Origin: Dioscorea cayenensis subsp. rotundata
Lineage: Eukaryota > Streptophyta > Magnoliopsida > Dioscoreales > Dioscoreaceae
DNA length: 64,000 nt
Assembly: GCF_009730915.1 (NCBI RefSeq)
Contig: NC_052489.1
Span: 868,001 to 932,000 of the forward strand
Reading direction: 5' to 3'
The notes beneath the pieces are model-generated. The model made no database searches. It saw only the letters and a list, made by a program, of their open reading frames with translations, and had not been told where the DNA came from. Of this stretch, positions 12,701-25,334 are shown one piece after another. The stretch's first letter is position 1. Each line of letters begins with the position of its first letter. A program made the position numbers and the translations under genes.

Positions 12701-15083
12701 TACTTCTGCAGTCTTTACCTTTGTTTAGTTCCCTCTTAACTGGATTTAAACCCCGATCAAGCTCTTCCTTCTACTGGTTCAACATGGTTCAAGTCTGTTC
12801 CTGGTTTTTTTCACTTTTACTTCAATGGGATTGTAGTGTAATATGACCAGTCTTGGTCTTGATCTTGATCTTGATCCAGAGAAGTCTCTCAGGCCCCATA
12901 AATTCTCAACCAGAAAATTATTAAATGATTGGTCTTAATATATGTTCTCATCTTGGTTCTACTTCACTAGGCAGCCCAACCAAATGATGTACTACCTGTA
13001 TTGATTTTAATTCCTATTATCAAGTATGATCTTGGTTCCAATTCTGTTAATCATGATGCTGTCACCATGTTTGAGATGGCTTTGACCCAGCTTAGGAAAT
13101 GTGTCCTTTTTGAGTAAACATATCTCTAGTTAAATGTGCTTTTAAATTTTTAATGGTAGGGAACTTGTCTCAAGTTCATCTTTAATAGCAACTGTCATAT
13201 CCTGGATTGAATTCCAACCTGCCTTTTTGACAATTCACCTGCCTTCAATTAGATTCTTGTAGTCAATACCGTGAATTTGATATTTCTTCGATGATTTTAA
13301 CAATTTTCTGGTAGCTACCCTTTTTCTATCCTTACCAAGTCCTTATTTGCTCGATTGCTTGAATTTTATTCTTTTACAAAATTTGCCTATTGTCCAACTT
13401 TCAATAATATCATTGTTTCTTCTTTAGCATTTCATTTTTCATTTGATTTTGCCAGCTGATGGCTTTCTTTTGGATCAACATTTCTTTCAAATAGGTCCCA
13501 GTGGTCTTGGTTTGTATAAATTTGATGAAAGCAGTGGTTGGCCATTTTATATAGATAACTTGGCCATTATTTTCTTTCTGCAGGATCTCCAGCACTTTCC
13601 CCGCGTTCAGGTTAAGTTGAGAATTCAGAAGTCTGATAATGAGGGTTCAAAGGCTCCTGTTCTAAACATTAAATTAGAAAAAACCAACTTCAGACGATCC
13701 ACATCAAGAGCATTTACCCCTCGATTCCCAAAGGTAAAATTTTCTTGTGCCTTTAGCATTATTCAACTTTTCATATTTGAAACAAGCTAATTAGTGGATT
13801 TGTGTTAGTGAATTGATAATGATTACAATCTTTATTTTATTGCTGCCCATTTCTAAATTACTACTCAATGTTTGGAGGCTTAGAAAGGATTACATTATTT
13901 ATTGATAGCAACCATATAGAATAGCTACTGAGCTATCTTTGGAGTTCACCTGTTTCGTTTGCATGTGTCAAGTTTTTTGGCCTGAGTTCGTCTTAGGTTT
14001 CTCTTTTGAAGGAATTAGGCCTGCAATGCTCAGCTTTGTCTAGAGTAAAATGCCTCTAGTGTGAACATTTGAAATACTATCATAAAATAGTTTCGACTTC
14101 TTTCCTGGTTAGTAAGTGAAAAAGAAATAATCATGATGTGAAGCATATCTCAACCTACGAAGACATTTGCCTCAATATTGTCTGCTTGCAGACCATGAAG
14201 TGATTTGTATGTTCTGCTTCGCATAATGCGATCTCTTAAAGTTTCTATCGGTTCACAGGTAAAAGATGAAGCTTGGTGGTTGGTTCTGGGGAATTTTACA
14301 ACCTCAGAACTGTATGCTCTGAAACGTATTAGCTTCTCTGACCAGACAACTACTCGCATGGAGCTACCAAGTGCCAACATCAACCTTCAGGTAAATGGCT
14401 TATGCAGTCCGCATTTTTTTTTCTCCGTTATTTTTGCGTACTGACCAATCCAAGCAGTAGCTCCATGTCATGGTTGGAGATGTCAAGACAATTTGGTGGT
14501 TGGTTTAGACACATTTATTATATACATTTACCTTACCCAACACATATAACCCATTTAATTCTGTTATATTATAGATATGGTTAGTTTTAAATTAATTAAT
14601 GCACTAATTTGGCCCCACTCATTTAACGTGTCTTGTATTCTTTAAAATATAAAATGTATTTATTTGAAGTTCGTGCATCGTTGTCAGGTGGACGGGTTGA
14701 CCTGTGACTTATTTAAACTTTTCATGTTAACCAGAGTGTTGATTTGCTTATAATCCAAGCACTCGTTTATGTCTAAACCCAACCAAACCCTCCTGAGTTG
14801 TATCTGGTTTATGATCATGTCCAATATGGGCAAGAGAGTGTACATTATTTAGACGTAATACCGATTGCAGCATCTATCACACACACACACATATATATAC
14901 ATACTCTGGAAATAGCATCATGCTATTGTCATCAACATTTATGACTTTGGCTTTTGATACTTTCAAGCATTCTATTAAACTTATTCTTGATCATCATCTT
15001 GCCAGGAAACCAAGCTGCTGCTTGTATCCGATTGCTATCTCGGACTTGAACAAGAGTTCTCCATCGGGAAATTGAGCCAGTAA
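752..15083 (+). CDS. DExH14: DExH14 / ASCC3-type Ski2-like RNA helicase, C-terminal part (29 exons)
   Basis: A two-cassette Brr2/ASCC3/Slh1-class ATP-dependent RNA helicase. The animal and yeast homologues act in ribosome-collision quality control and in the ASC-1 complex. The window holds the end of cassette 1, the first Sec63 domain, all of cassette 2 and the C-terminal Sec63 domain. Exons read: 752-901, 1668-1880, 1985-2140, 2351-2576, 2664-2765, 2860-2940, 3050-3130, 4006-4209, 4286-4402, 4507-4629, 4690-4779, 4862-4987, 5130-5192, 5894-5982, 7260-7350, 7651-7800, 7878-8069, 8207-8272, 8348-8503, 8580-8723, 9712-9779, 9863-10028, 10116-10178, 11249-11344, 11466-11633, 12362-12532, 13584-13733, 14259-14390, 15006-15083. 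Visible motifs: Walker [10 protein letters not shown] (exon 10), DEIH box (exon 13), motif III STALANA, motif [14 protein letters not shown] (exon 19). The fourth exon is one base too long (extra base near 2464-2470, in GGGC before the WCEM motif), which breaks the frame. Intron 15 has a GC donor. About 1,236 residues are visible; the full family protein is about 2,100. Confidence 0.93.
7351..7650 (+). other. GC-AG intron in the DExH14-like gene
   Basis: The exon ends ...CATACAG and the intron begins GCAAGT, the usual context for functional GC donors (AG|GCAAGT). It ends in GAGCAG before the exon beginning GGATATCC. Joining these exons gives the family-conserved junction [12 protein letters not shown] in frame. 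No nearby GT donor preserves that protein. Confidence 0.88.
8751..9250 (+). repeat. 250-bp direct tandem duplication inside an intron
   Basis: Two nearly identical units, 8751-9000 and 9001-9250, lie head to tail in the intron after the exon ending at 8723. They differ at only a handful of bases (for example TTTTC against TTTTT, and TGTTAC against TGTAAC). Both start with ATTATAGTTATGCC. The near identity implies a recent duplication or an assembly-level repeat. Confidence 0.93.
9404..9699 (+). repeat. 148-bp direct tandem duplication ending next to a splice acceptor
   Basis: Two units, 9404-9551 and 9552-9699, start with TTTTTTGGTTATTTGGG. The second ends about 12 bases before the true acceptor at 9711. 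Each unit contains an AACAG|GTGATGAC stretch that resembles an acceptor, so decoy 3' splice sites were duplicated together with the flanking sequence. Confidence 0.92.
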
Positions 15084-15701
15084 TCGAAACTGTGCTATCC
15101 AAGGCACTATCGCTGCAAACTGTGTATCACTACCATTGAATGACAAGCGTACCGCAACATATGACACTGGCAGCTTCCAAAAATTTTACTATGTTTTCAT
15201 TTTGCGCACATACCCTAATAAGGAGCTGCCATACCCATCAAAATTCAAAGAAATTTTGATCCTCTTTGGAGGAATGCCTTGCAAGTGAGCAGGTAAAGAG
15301 TTTGATGTTATTATGTCTTTTTCTCTTGATAGTGTATGTTGAGTACCATGCCTGGCATGACATATCCTACAATCTGCAGTTATACATTAATTATACTTAT
15401 GCTCATTTAATATTATGGTTCTGTGTTTCATAAATAAAAGCTTTGTTTACCGATTATTTATAAGATCATGGCAATTATTATAATTTTGTATTCCTTTACC
15501 ATGTTAGTATGATGAGTCCTGATAATATTTGCATTGGTTACTTTGGTAATAATAATCAGCATATACTGTACCTTTATACTTATTCACTTGAATCCATACA
15601 TTTATGCATAGCACAACGTGACAACATCAAAAACTTATTTTCAACCATCACATAGATAAGAGATAGTGGAACTATGATGTTGTGTGCCACCTTGTCAAAA
15701 G
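15084..15701. other. Convergent intergenic region, 3' UTRs of helicase and CYP75B
   Basis: The region lies between two converging genes. It includes the 3' UTR of the helicase gene with an AATAAA signal at 15433-15438. No other coding signal is seen. Confidence 0.6.
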
Positions 15702-17534
15702 CTAGAATATAACACTATAAGCATCCTTATTAAGCCTGGGAATTGGATTGGCCATCAAGGGAACAGCCCTCTGCACTGTGAGTCCATAAGCCTCCTCCAT
15801 GTCCAACTTCTCCGCGGTCATTCCCTCCGGCAAGGCCCAATCAAAAGCGTGCACCAGTGTGGCTGTCATAAACTGGACCATCTTCCACCCCAAGCTCAGC
15901 CCGGCGCACACCCTCCTTCCAGCACCGAAAGGTATCAGCTCGAAGTCACTCCCTTTAACCCCGACATGAGCGTGCTTGCCGCCGGGGAGGAATCGATGTG
16001 GGTCGAACTCGAGTGGGTTCGGCCAGACTTCGGGGTCACGGGCTATCGCCCATACGTTAACAAAGAGTGTGGTTGACTTAGGTATTTGGTACCCGGCAAC
16101 TTGGCATGTCTCGGATGCGATACGTGGGAGGGAGAGTGGTGTTGGTGGGTGGAGACGGAATGTTTCTTTGATGATGGCTTGCATGAGAGGGAGTTTGTGG
16201 AGATCGGAATCTGCCACAAGTCTGCCATGGCCGATGACTGCATCGAGCTCGCTCTGAGCCATGGTGAGTATGTCTGGGTGCCGTAGTAGCTCGGCCAATG
16301 CCCATTCTACTGTGCTTGATGTTGTGTCTGTTCCCGCTGTGAATAAGTTCTGCAAATAAAAATAAAAAATAAATACCAAAGTGTTGTTCCAAGTAACTCT
16401 AGGTTGTTTAAGTAATTTAGAATTTATATATATATAGATAATAGAGTGCACAATTTAGGATATCCTACTATATCTAAATCTAACAACTATTGTCAATTCA
16501 TATACAGTATTAAACAATGTTGATCGGTATAGATAACAATAATTTTGCATTATTTTCTATATAAGTAATAGCTATTAGGTGACCTAACGGTTTTCATCAA
16601 ACATGGTTAGATAATAGTAGTTAATACGTACCAATAGCAAAGCCTTGATCTCAGTATCATTAAGCTTCCCGCCACCATCTTCAAGCTCTTCCAACGCCAA
16701 CATCACACTCAACAAATCACCACCACCACCACCACCACCAACATCACTGCGGTGCTCTTCGATGATCTTATCGAAGAACTCATCATACCTTCTATGAAGC
16801 TTCTTCATCTTCTTCACCACTCCTTGCAAATCCAATGGCCTCAACCAAGGCACAAAGTCCCCCACATTAAAAACTCCAGCAAGCCTCATGAGCTCCACCA
16901 CCATTGCCTTAAACTCTCCGGCCTCTCCTTCCTCCTCCTCCGTAAACACTCTCCTCCCAACCGTGGCTCTCGCCAGCGCATTCGTCGCACAAACATTCAC
17001 CGCCTCTCCGACATTCACTGTCTTCTGCTTCATTTTCATTAGGCCTTCAACAAGCACTCCCAACTCTTCTTCTCTGACACCCCGGAGATCCTCAAGAGCT
17101 TTAACGGAGAACAGGTGCAATGAGCAAAGTCGCCGGAGACTGCGCCACCGGGGACCGTAAGGGGCAAAGACAAGGTCTTGGTAGTTGTAGGCAATGTGTT
17201 CAGCTCCAGAGTTTGGAGGTCTGTTGGAGAAGTTAGAGTCATGAGTACGAAGAAAGGCGGAAGCCGTGGAGGCGTTGGAGGCGACGACGACGTCGATAGA
17301 GCCTAGTCGGAGACGGAAAAGAGGACCATATGTCTTGGAGAGAGCTTGAAGAGTGTGATGAGGTTTTTGGCCTAGTTGTGGGAGGTTGCCTAAGATTGGC
17401 CATCCTTTTGGACCTGGTGGCAATGCACCAGTAGTGCTCTTTTTGGTGGTGGTGATGGAGGAGATGAAGAAGAATAAGAAGAGAAAGAGAGAAGAGATAA
17501 TGATAGTGATGATGAGCAGAAGGAGAGGAGACAT
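15702..17534 (-). CDS. Cytochrome P450 CYP75B family, flavonoid 3'-hydroxylase-like
   Basis: Predicted to hydroxylate the flavonoid B-ring at C3' at the ER membrane using NADPH-P450 reductase. Two exons: 17534-16632 (301 codons, donor G|GTACGT) and 16349-15702 (215 codons plus stop), both phase 0, giving 516 residues, normal for the family. Order: hydrophobic anchor (about residues 4-28), hinge LPPGPKGWPILGN, the CYP75B stretch FSNRPPNSGAEHIAYNYQD, I-helix AGTDTT (306-311), K-helix ETFR (363-366), heme loop FGAGRRVCAG (Cys 449), and SRS6 with YGLTVQRA. The Thr in SRS6 is typical of 3'- rather than 3',5'-hydroxylases. Oddities: the usual GGEK and VDVKG signatures read GGKH and VGVKG, and a seven-glycine run from a GGT-type microsatellite (plus strand near 16718-16740) sits before DLLSVML. 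No frame breaks. It could instead be a flavone/chrysoeriol hydroxylase of the same subfamily. Confidence 0.9.
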
Positions 17535-17585
17535 TGTAGTGATGTTTTTTTTTTCTTTGTTTTGTGTTTGTTTTTTTGGTGATTG

Positions 17586-17592
17586 TTTTATA
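17586..17592 (-). promoter_or_regulatory. TATA box of the CYP75B-like gene
   Basis: The minus strand reads CTCTATAAAACAATC about 52 bases upstream of the ATG at 17534, a good plant TATA context with a short leader. A TGACG motif and a CCACCC block lie a further 60-90 bases upstream (17650-17672). They are compatible with bZIP and MYB control of flavonoid genes, but this is weak evidence. Confidence 0.5.
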
Positions 17593-19023
17593 GAGTGAAT
17601 GATTAGTGATATCCAACGTTCAAGCTAACTTTCATGTGTGGATTGGTAGCTGACGTTTTAGGCCACCCACCGGAAAAGTGTTTAGAAGATGTTTTTTTTT
17701 TGGATAAAATTTTCTGTTTATGTTATTGTTTGTGTTTGTAATTGATTTGAGTGATTGTGAAGTAATAATAGATCACTTGCTTTCAATTATTTTTAATACA
17801 TAAAAATATACATCTTGAAGAAATATAAAGAAACTCAAGCAAGCACTTGTTTTTCTAATGTGCTTAAAAGGGAATTGGCAGATTAAAGCAGTGTTGAATG
17901 AATGGTTGTTATAATATGGAGTTTTATTTTTCTGAATTATCTTAATTAGGAAATATATTTTTTAAAACATTAAAAAGTTGAATAATTTGTCTTAAGTTTT
18001 TACCGTACATATATACATACAACAACCATTCTATACACTTTATATGTATTCTTTGAATTTTTTTTATATTTCTCTAGAAAGGCAATTAAAGCAGCAAAAC
18101 CTGAACACAAGAAATGCTAATTTTCAGCAAGCAAACAATTTGAGAAATTAAATTCACAAAAAAAAAAGTGTCATTCAATCAACCTGAATTTTTCAATACT
18201 TCAAAATGAAATAAAGATCAGGAAATATCAAGAAGAACTTCATCATAAATAAGAACTCTCTGCTATTCAAAGAGAAATACCAACAATTAAACCAAAACCT
18301 TAGATTAAAATATAAGCAAACAACTTCTTTTACATTTTCACCTTAAAATAAATGGTGTAGAAATCCGATTAAAATTCCATACGAATAAATAAAGAACCAT
18401 TTTAGAGAATCTTGAAATCCCCAAATCCTCTTCCTGTTACAGAACTGAGATGTGACAGGTTTGTTCGATACAAAATTTTCTTTTTAGCTAATTCAGAAAT
18501 ATATAAACCCTAGATCTTTGCCTGCCAATGAAACCGATATAAAGTTTCGCATGCTGTTTCATATCAAACCGGTTGTTTTCAAGAAACTTCGCGGATCATC
18601 TTACTTATATAAATGAGCAACCTTCGTAGTGTTATTATGCTCTCACCAGAAGGATTGAAGATCCAAAAGCTTCCTTAAGTAATACAAATAAGCATCTATG
18701 TCATCGAAGATGCGAAAGGTAGTGTTTCTGCTACATAAACAATAGCTGCAGCATTTAAATCTGAAGTTGATCCTGTGTAAAGCAGAAATTAATGCAATAA
18801 CAATAATCTCATCTTCCTTTGTTTATATCTCAAACAGAGATCTGGAAGACAATAGATAGTGGTCATTTATGAGATTGAATTGAAGAGTATGCCGGTAAGC
18901 ATGATTGTTAAAAAAGCCATCAGTTGTCAAGGCTATTTTATATGCAAGCGCGTAGGTTCAAGACAAAGCATGTAAATATTTTGATAGCTAAACAGTGCGG
19001 AAAACTAACCAATGTCATCAGAT
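17593..19023 (-). other. CYP75B promoter region and LEO1 3' UTR
   Basis: Non-coding and AT-rich. The right part should be the 3' UTR of the LEO1 gene, whose stop is at 19024. The left part is the upstream region of the P450, which is on the same strand. No other gene, RNA or repeat is recognised. Confidence 0.5.
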
Positions 19024-22000
19024 TCAATCCTCATCAGTGTCATAGACCATGGCCTTTCTGCGATGAGCAGGAGGCCTCCTATCAGGAGAGTCCCCATCCG
19101 AATCGATCTCTTTGCGCTTAAGGCTGCTTCGTCCTGTATCCTTAGCCTTGTGCTTTGGTCCCTTCAAAATGAAAAGCATCAGCTATAAAAGTGAATCTTT
19201 TTTGCAAAGTATTTTACTTGGCTTTCACCTATTTGTTATAAACTTTCACTTTTATTAATAATTTTCTATGACAGCAGGCTAAAAAGGTCAACTAGGCATC
19301 CACCAATGTCATAGTAGGAATAATAATGAGAATAAAAAAAAAATCATGAGAATTGTAATTTATTACCTCATCCTCTTCTTCAGATCCTGTATTACCATCT
19401 CCCAGCATCATCTTCTGCCTCTTGGTCCTCATCATACTCATCCTCCAGATCTGGCTCCCCGCGTCTACGAGAAGGTGAATGCTCGATGTCCTCACCTTCA
19501 CTTTCATACTCCGATTCCTCTCGCTCACTTTCAGAGTATTCTTCCACTGGGCGTCTAGATGGACGAGCTGCAGGCATGGATGGCTTCCGGTGAATGTTCT
19601 TGTATGCCTGCAAAAGGCGATTAAAATAGGACCTAGTTACAAATTTAAAGATGAAAACCAAATGCAAGAAAATAACTAGTCATCAACACATGCTGAACCC
19701 AAATCTGAAGTACACGAGCTCACCTTCTTTGCATTGATTATGCGTTTTTCAGCCTGAGCCTCTACTTCCATATCTTCTTCAAAGCGATTTCGAGCTGCAC
19801 TTCTTCGAGAACTATAGTAGTCCTCATGTTCATCATCCTGGGTGGTTAAAGACCACAATATTTAAATAATTTCATTTTTTATAGTTTATTATATGATCTA
19901 AAAAACTAAGCAAGTTCAAGTTCCACACACCAAGAGAAATCTTTTAAACTATTTCTTTAAAACAAGTAATAAGTGTCCTTTAATGAGAATGCATGAGCGC
20001 AACAAGGAAATGGTGAGGAATGCTGCATATTATAAAGATTTATATATAGAGAGAGACAAACACACATACATATGAGAGAGCAAAACAAAAAATACTTCCA
20101 CTAATACTGGACAAACTAGACTGTTATCAAGACAAGAAAAGTAACAAATACTTGAGGTTTATTTTAAATGTTTATTGGAAATGCAGCGGACAAAAAATCA
20201 ATAAGATATACAACAGAAGCAGACCTCTTCTGATGCTTCCTCCAAAAGCCCTGGAGAAAGTTGCCGTCCCTTATCATTAGGTGGTACATACTTGCGGTTT
20301 ACTTTTTCTCGTTTCCGATGAAGAAGCTCATTGGCCCTAATAGTTTGGCCTTCAGCCTGACAATTAGTTTCTAGCATTAGATCACAGTGTGCCATAAGGC
20401 AAAATGCAAGTTAAATTTAAGTAAAAGGTAAAATAAACCACAAATTCGCTACAAATGTCAGTAAGCAGAATTCAGACCATAAATCCAAGCTTACAGTATA
20501 ATTTGACTGATTAATTACAAGAACCAACAAATGATAATAAGCATGAAGAAAAAAAAAATCCAATAACACGTTGAAAGAATCAGTCAATACATGGACTTCG
20601 AAGGTGTGGGGGATTGCTAGGCACAGGATAATCCCAGTGTGTTTCATACCTTGATTACAGAATATAGAACTTTCTATAATGAAATAGAAAAATAAAACAT
20701 GGAAAGATCAATCAACAAATGAAATAAAGTTAAAGAGCATGAGGAATTTAAGTTCAAGAAGGCCTCTGAACTGATTTTATAAGAACCAATGCTGGTTACT
20801 TCATAATACAACTTTTTTTTTTGACAAAATACTTCATAATACGACTTTGGTAGGCTGACATACTCAATTATTATATAAATTAAATTCATGCAACTAGGGA
20901 ATAGATGAATCCTGTTTACCAGACACCAAAACAGAATGGAAATTCTACCTGATAATAAGCTTGAAACAAATGGAAAATATTGATCATCTATCAGTAAATG
21001 AAGCTGCAAATGAAAACATTAATTACCTTCTCCTTTTCTTCCTTCTCCTTCTCTGGATCAATATCTGTTATACAATTTTTCACCTTGTAAACCTTTTTAT
21101 GCCTTGAATCAACAAGTGCAGTTAATAGGCGATGAGACTTTGATGATAAGGAAGATGGCATAAACCTCATCTTCCTTAAAAGCCTCCCTTGTGATTGCAA
21201 AATGCCCTGCATTAGTAGCAAAATGTGGATAGGCTATCCGCAACAAATACCAGTAGATTGTGTCGAACAAAAGCATCACAACAATCATTGAAATAAATTG
21301 ACAGAAATGGATAGAATTATGGATAAAACATCTGAAGCACCTTTCCATGTCTAAGAAAAAGATGGGTATGATCATGATGTGCTTCATGGACAGATATGTT
21401 GAGAACTTCATTCCCAATTAGCAACTGTAAACTTCCATCTTCCCACTCCACAAAACGAGCATTGCTTTCATACTGTAAATAAAATAAAATAAAATCTTCA
21501 AGTTACACAAAAGGAAACAGCTGAGACAAGGCTTCAAGTATTTGCAGCACCAAAAATAAATCAGTAAATAAAGCAAATGTTTAACATGACTGGCATGGAT
21601 AAAGATGCATGTAAATAGATCAATCAACATATTGACAATGAAATCAATGGTTGAAAGCAAAACCTGACTGCTGCATGCTAAATTATTAGATGATAAAGAA
21701 TAATATCAACAAACTGCTCCTCATATGACCGCATGATGTAAAATAAGGGACCACTTGGTGCATAACCTACAAATTGCTTATGGAACACATCCAAAAGTTC
21801 GAATTCTGATATACAGCTATCATAAAGAGTGGATTAAAAATAACAAGAATACAGTCCATACAAAATAATCTATCAGGAGGAATATCTTAATTTTGTGATG
21901 TAAATGGGAGAAGGCAACGAGGAGATAACAATACACACTTACAGCAGTTGTGCCATCAGAGTTCCTAGTACGTCTCCAGCGTACAATATTGTCCTCTAGA

Positions 22001-25000
22001 CGTATACGTTTCTTTGTTCCGGATTCATCTGTGACAAATACATCCTCTTCCACATATGTCTTTGGATCAAATGGCTTTGGCTCTATGCCCATGATGTTAG
22101 ACACTTTGATCATGTTCATCTGCAAGAAAGAACTTTTTGAATAAGATTGCTGCCAGTTAAAAACTCGGAAAATTAACCAGCAGATAAAATCTTCTTCATG
22201 TCCAGTTGAACACTATCCATAAGAAATTAAATAAGAAAAATAGTTCAGGCTTCTTCACTATCAACAGGAAGTATAAGAATCAACAATAGCAAGAGAATAG
22301 GCCAAAGAGAAGATGAAGATAATGCATGTTGGTACAGCATGCACTAAAATAATTGTTGGACTAAACTATGAAGGCAGGAACAGGAATGGATTTGAAGAAA
22401 TGAACAAAAGTAGCACTATGAACATCAAATCAGGGTCAAATCATACCAGTTGTTGAAGAATAAACAAATTCCTGGCACAACAACGAAAGAAGCAGATGAG
22501 ATAGTACATAGAAGCAATACAGTCAATGAACTAGTTATTACAGAATTATTGTCAGCTGACAATAGATAAGATTAAAATTTAAGGATAGAGCATAAACTTT
22601 AGAACTGGGTTCTTCACTTCAATTTTCAAGGTATCATGGTGAATAATGGAAGATAATGACTCACCCTGTCAGGTGGACCAGGAGGTCGACATAGTGGGAC
22701 CTCTATTTCAAGAGGTGGGCCAACTGGCTTTTCTTTTGGTTTCTGTTCAAGGTTCTCTTCTTCCTCAGATTCGTATGGGGCATCTTCATCAGGCACAACA
22801 TCTTCGGGTCTCATCACCTTCTCATAACCACCTTCCTCCTCCATAGGGGATCTCTAGCAGAAGAAAGATAAATAAATAAGGTGACGCCATCAAAGAAACA
22901 GCAAGGAAAAACAAAAATTGGTAGATTTACATAGGAATACTGTGTTTCATCTCATAGACTATTAGTATCCTAAGAAAAACTTAGATGAGCATGCTATGAA
23001 CAATGTTGTCAAATAACAAAAACACATAACTTGATTCTAGATTCAGAAGGAAGCTTTCAGGAAATATTAGATCTCAAGCCAGCTTTTGACAGCTATTATT
23101 ACTTGTTTCTCTAGCTTATAAGTTATATTTTATATGATATGAAATTAAAACTCCCTGGTAATTCGTATTGACATGAACAAATGATTGTCATTGTCTAAAT
23201 ATTTTTTCCAATATATGTCAGAAACAGGAACAAATTTTGGCCGTCTAGAGCATAACTTATCACATTAAAGAAAAAAAACACATAAGATCATGCATTGACT
23301 CACATGAGAATCTTGTTCCAATTCATTGTGAGTAGGATACTCATCAGGTTCCTCCTCATCAGAATCTCCAAAGACATCACGGACAACTTCATTATCATCT
23401 TGCTCCATTGGTGATCTGCTGCAGATTATTTGGAATCATGCGGTCACAAATATTGCGCAAATGATCATCTAAGAAAGGAAATAATATTATCCCAAAGATA
23501 AGGTACGATACTGTACACAGAAGAATAATCACACCAACACAAGCACGTCTAATAGACTATTTAACAAGTGTATGAAGCAAAGCAACTTTCTTTTATGAAA
23601 AGAGTAGAAACAATGCAAGGCAAAAGGGTGTAATTAAAGTTTACCTTTGTGTTCTTGTTTGATCAACCTCCTCATCTTCATGGTCGTTATCAGCATATTG
23701 GTTTTCATCAGATCCCTCACTTTCACTAGCAATTACTTCCCTTCTCCTACTTGTCACCACCCTTTGCCCATAACCTTCCTCTTCACTTTCAGCATCTTTT
23801 TCTCCACTCTCAACCTTTTGCTCACTGATTCCTCTCTCTGGAGAACTCTGAGCTCTTTCCCCCTCACTGTCTGCTTGTTCAGGATCTACATCATGAACTT
23901 CAGGCTCACTTTCCACTTCAATTTCTCCTTGCCCCTCAGTTTCACCGTCGCCCTCAAACTCAGCCTCCCCCTCCCCTTCATCCTGGATAAAAAGGTAATA
24001 AAATCCACGCATTATACTTAAAATTTTTTTTTTGCTCCATAGGTTTTGTATATTAAAGAGAGATACCAGGCCATATAAACAGATAAAGTTCACTATAGTT
24101 ATGCCTGTATACCCTAACTATTCAAATAAATAAATAAATAACAAGCTACTGCACTTCTAGAGTAGAGAACAAATGACAAATCTTTGCCAGGGCCAATTAA
24201 CATCAACTCATATAGACCAACACAATATGTTAGAAAAATTGCTGAAATGCATACATAATTTGCTTAGTTCCTCTTGTCATCATATGCTTATTTCTCACAA
24301 ATATAGCTTCTGGCACATGGTTACAGATAATGTGCAACATCGGAATTATATAAGGAAGTTGCTAGTGTAGCAAAAATTGACACAGGTTCACTTCTGAGTA
24401 GGTAGATGGGGACTATGATATATAAGTAAACAATGCTTAAACTTGCAGGAAACATTCAGAGAATAATTACACACGTATGGAATAGACTAAACTAGAGACC
24501 ATGTTTGTCTCCTCAGCAGGGAAGCTTGAAAGAAAGGGGGAGCAATAGGCGGATTACTGAACTTAGCTGAAGAGTAAGGCAATCAACCCTTCAAAAAGAA
24601 AATGGACAACCTCCGAGAAGTACCAAGCACACACAAATCTTTTTTGTCATATTCACATCATCACCTAAAGAAAAAACCAGTGACCTATATGACACAATTT
24701 CACACTAATCTGATTACTACTTTCCGCATCGCATCTCTTCACCGAGAATACCAAATTTCAGACCAACGAAAAATCAAAACTTTCAACTATTTTTTGAATG
24801 CAATTTTTCTTGGAACTTAACACAAGCCCAGGAAATACCTGTTTTTGATCATCAAATACTTCATAGAAGGTTCAATCTTCAAAATCTCATGGCTAAAAAC
24901 CCAAACCTAGAAAAATTGAACACTTTCACAATTGCGATTCGCTTCTTCTTTTCGCATAAAAACTCTTACAAGGATGCCTGAAACATGTTGGATTCATCCA

Positions 25001-25334
25001 AAAAAAAAACCAAAACTTGAACTTTTATAATTTTTCTTTCGAATTTAGCACCCCAACCCTAAAATTCCCAAATCCTCAAAATTATCACCAAATGAACAAA
25101 CAAAATCACGAATTTCACAGATTTCACCACAAAGCAAAGCATAAAACCTAAAACTCAGTTTAAAAAAAACAAGATACATACCGAATGAAAGGCAGGTTGC
25201 TGTACAGCAGCATCATGCTCGGAATCAACCTCCTCCTCCTCCTCATCTTCCTCCTCCTCCTCCGACTGGTCCCCGAAGAGGTTCTGCATCATCTGGTTCC
25301 TCGTCTCATCCTCGATCTCTCGTCCCCCCGCCAT
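19024..25334 (-). CDS. LEO1: LEO1 / VIP4, Paf1-complex subunit
   Basis: A nuclear subunit of the Paf1 complex, which travels with RNA polymerase II and supports H2B ubiquitination and H3K4/K36 methylation. The Arabidopsis homologue is VIP4. Eleven exons: 25334-25182, 23982-23645, 23415-23304 (or from 23418), 22853-22665, 22119-21943, 21472-21341, 21206-21027, 20356-20225, 19837-19724, 19607-19367, 19161-19024. The product is about 634 residues, close to VIP4. It has a very acidic Glu/Asp/Ser N-terminus, the central LEO1 domain (RPPGPPD... through NIVRWRRT, FVEWEDGS, HTHLFLRH, RFMPSSL), then a charged tail ending AMVYDTDED. Exon 10 is 241 nt between phase-0 neighbours, one base too many. The frame breaks at CCC 19401-19403 on the plus strand, where the tail moves from ...AEDDAG to GDGNTGSEEEDE in the next frame. 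A sequence error is the simplest reading. Confidence 0.94.
23416..23421 (-). other. NAGNAG tandem splice acceptor in LEO1 exon 3
   Basis: The minus strand reads CTGCAGCAGATCACC. Splicing after the first CAG gives ...S-R-S-P-M and after the second gives ...R-S-P-M, so the two mRNAs differ by one codon inside the acidic region. Both keep the frame. Confidence 0.75.

Noticed and set aside
16350-16451. Upstream extension of the second CYP75B exon frame
   Set aside because: The residues before NLFTAGTD derive from intron sequence; the acceptor TTTGCAG at 16350 gives the right phase.
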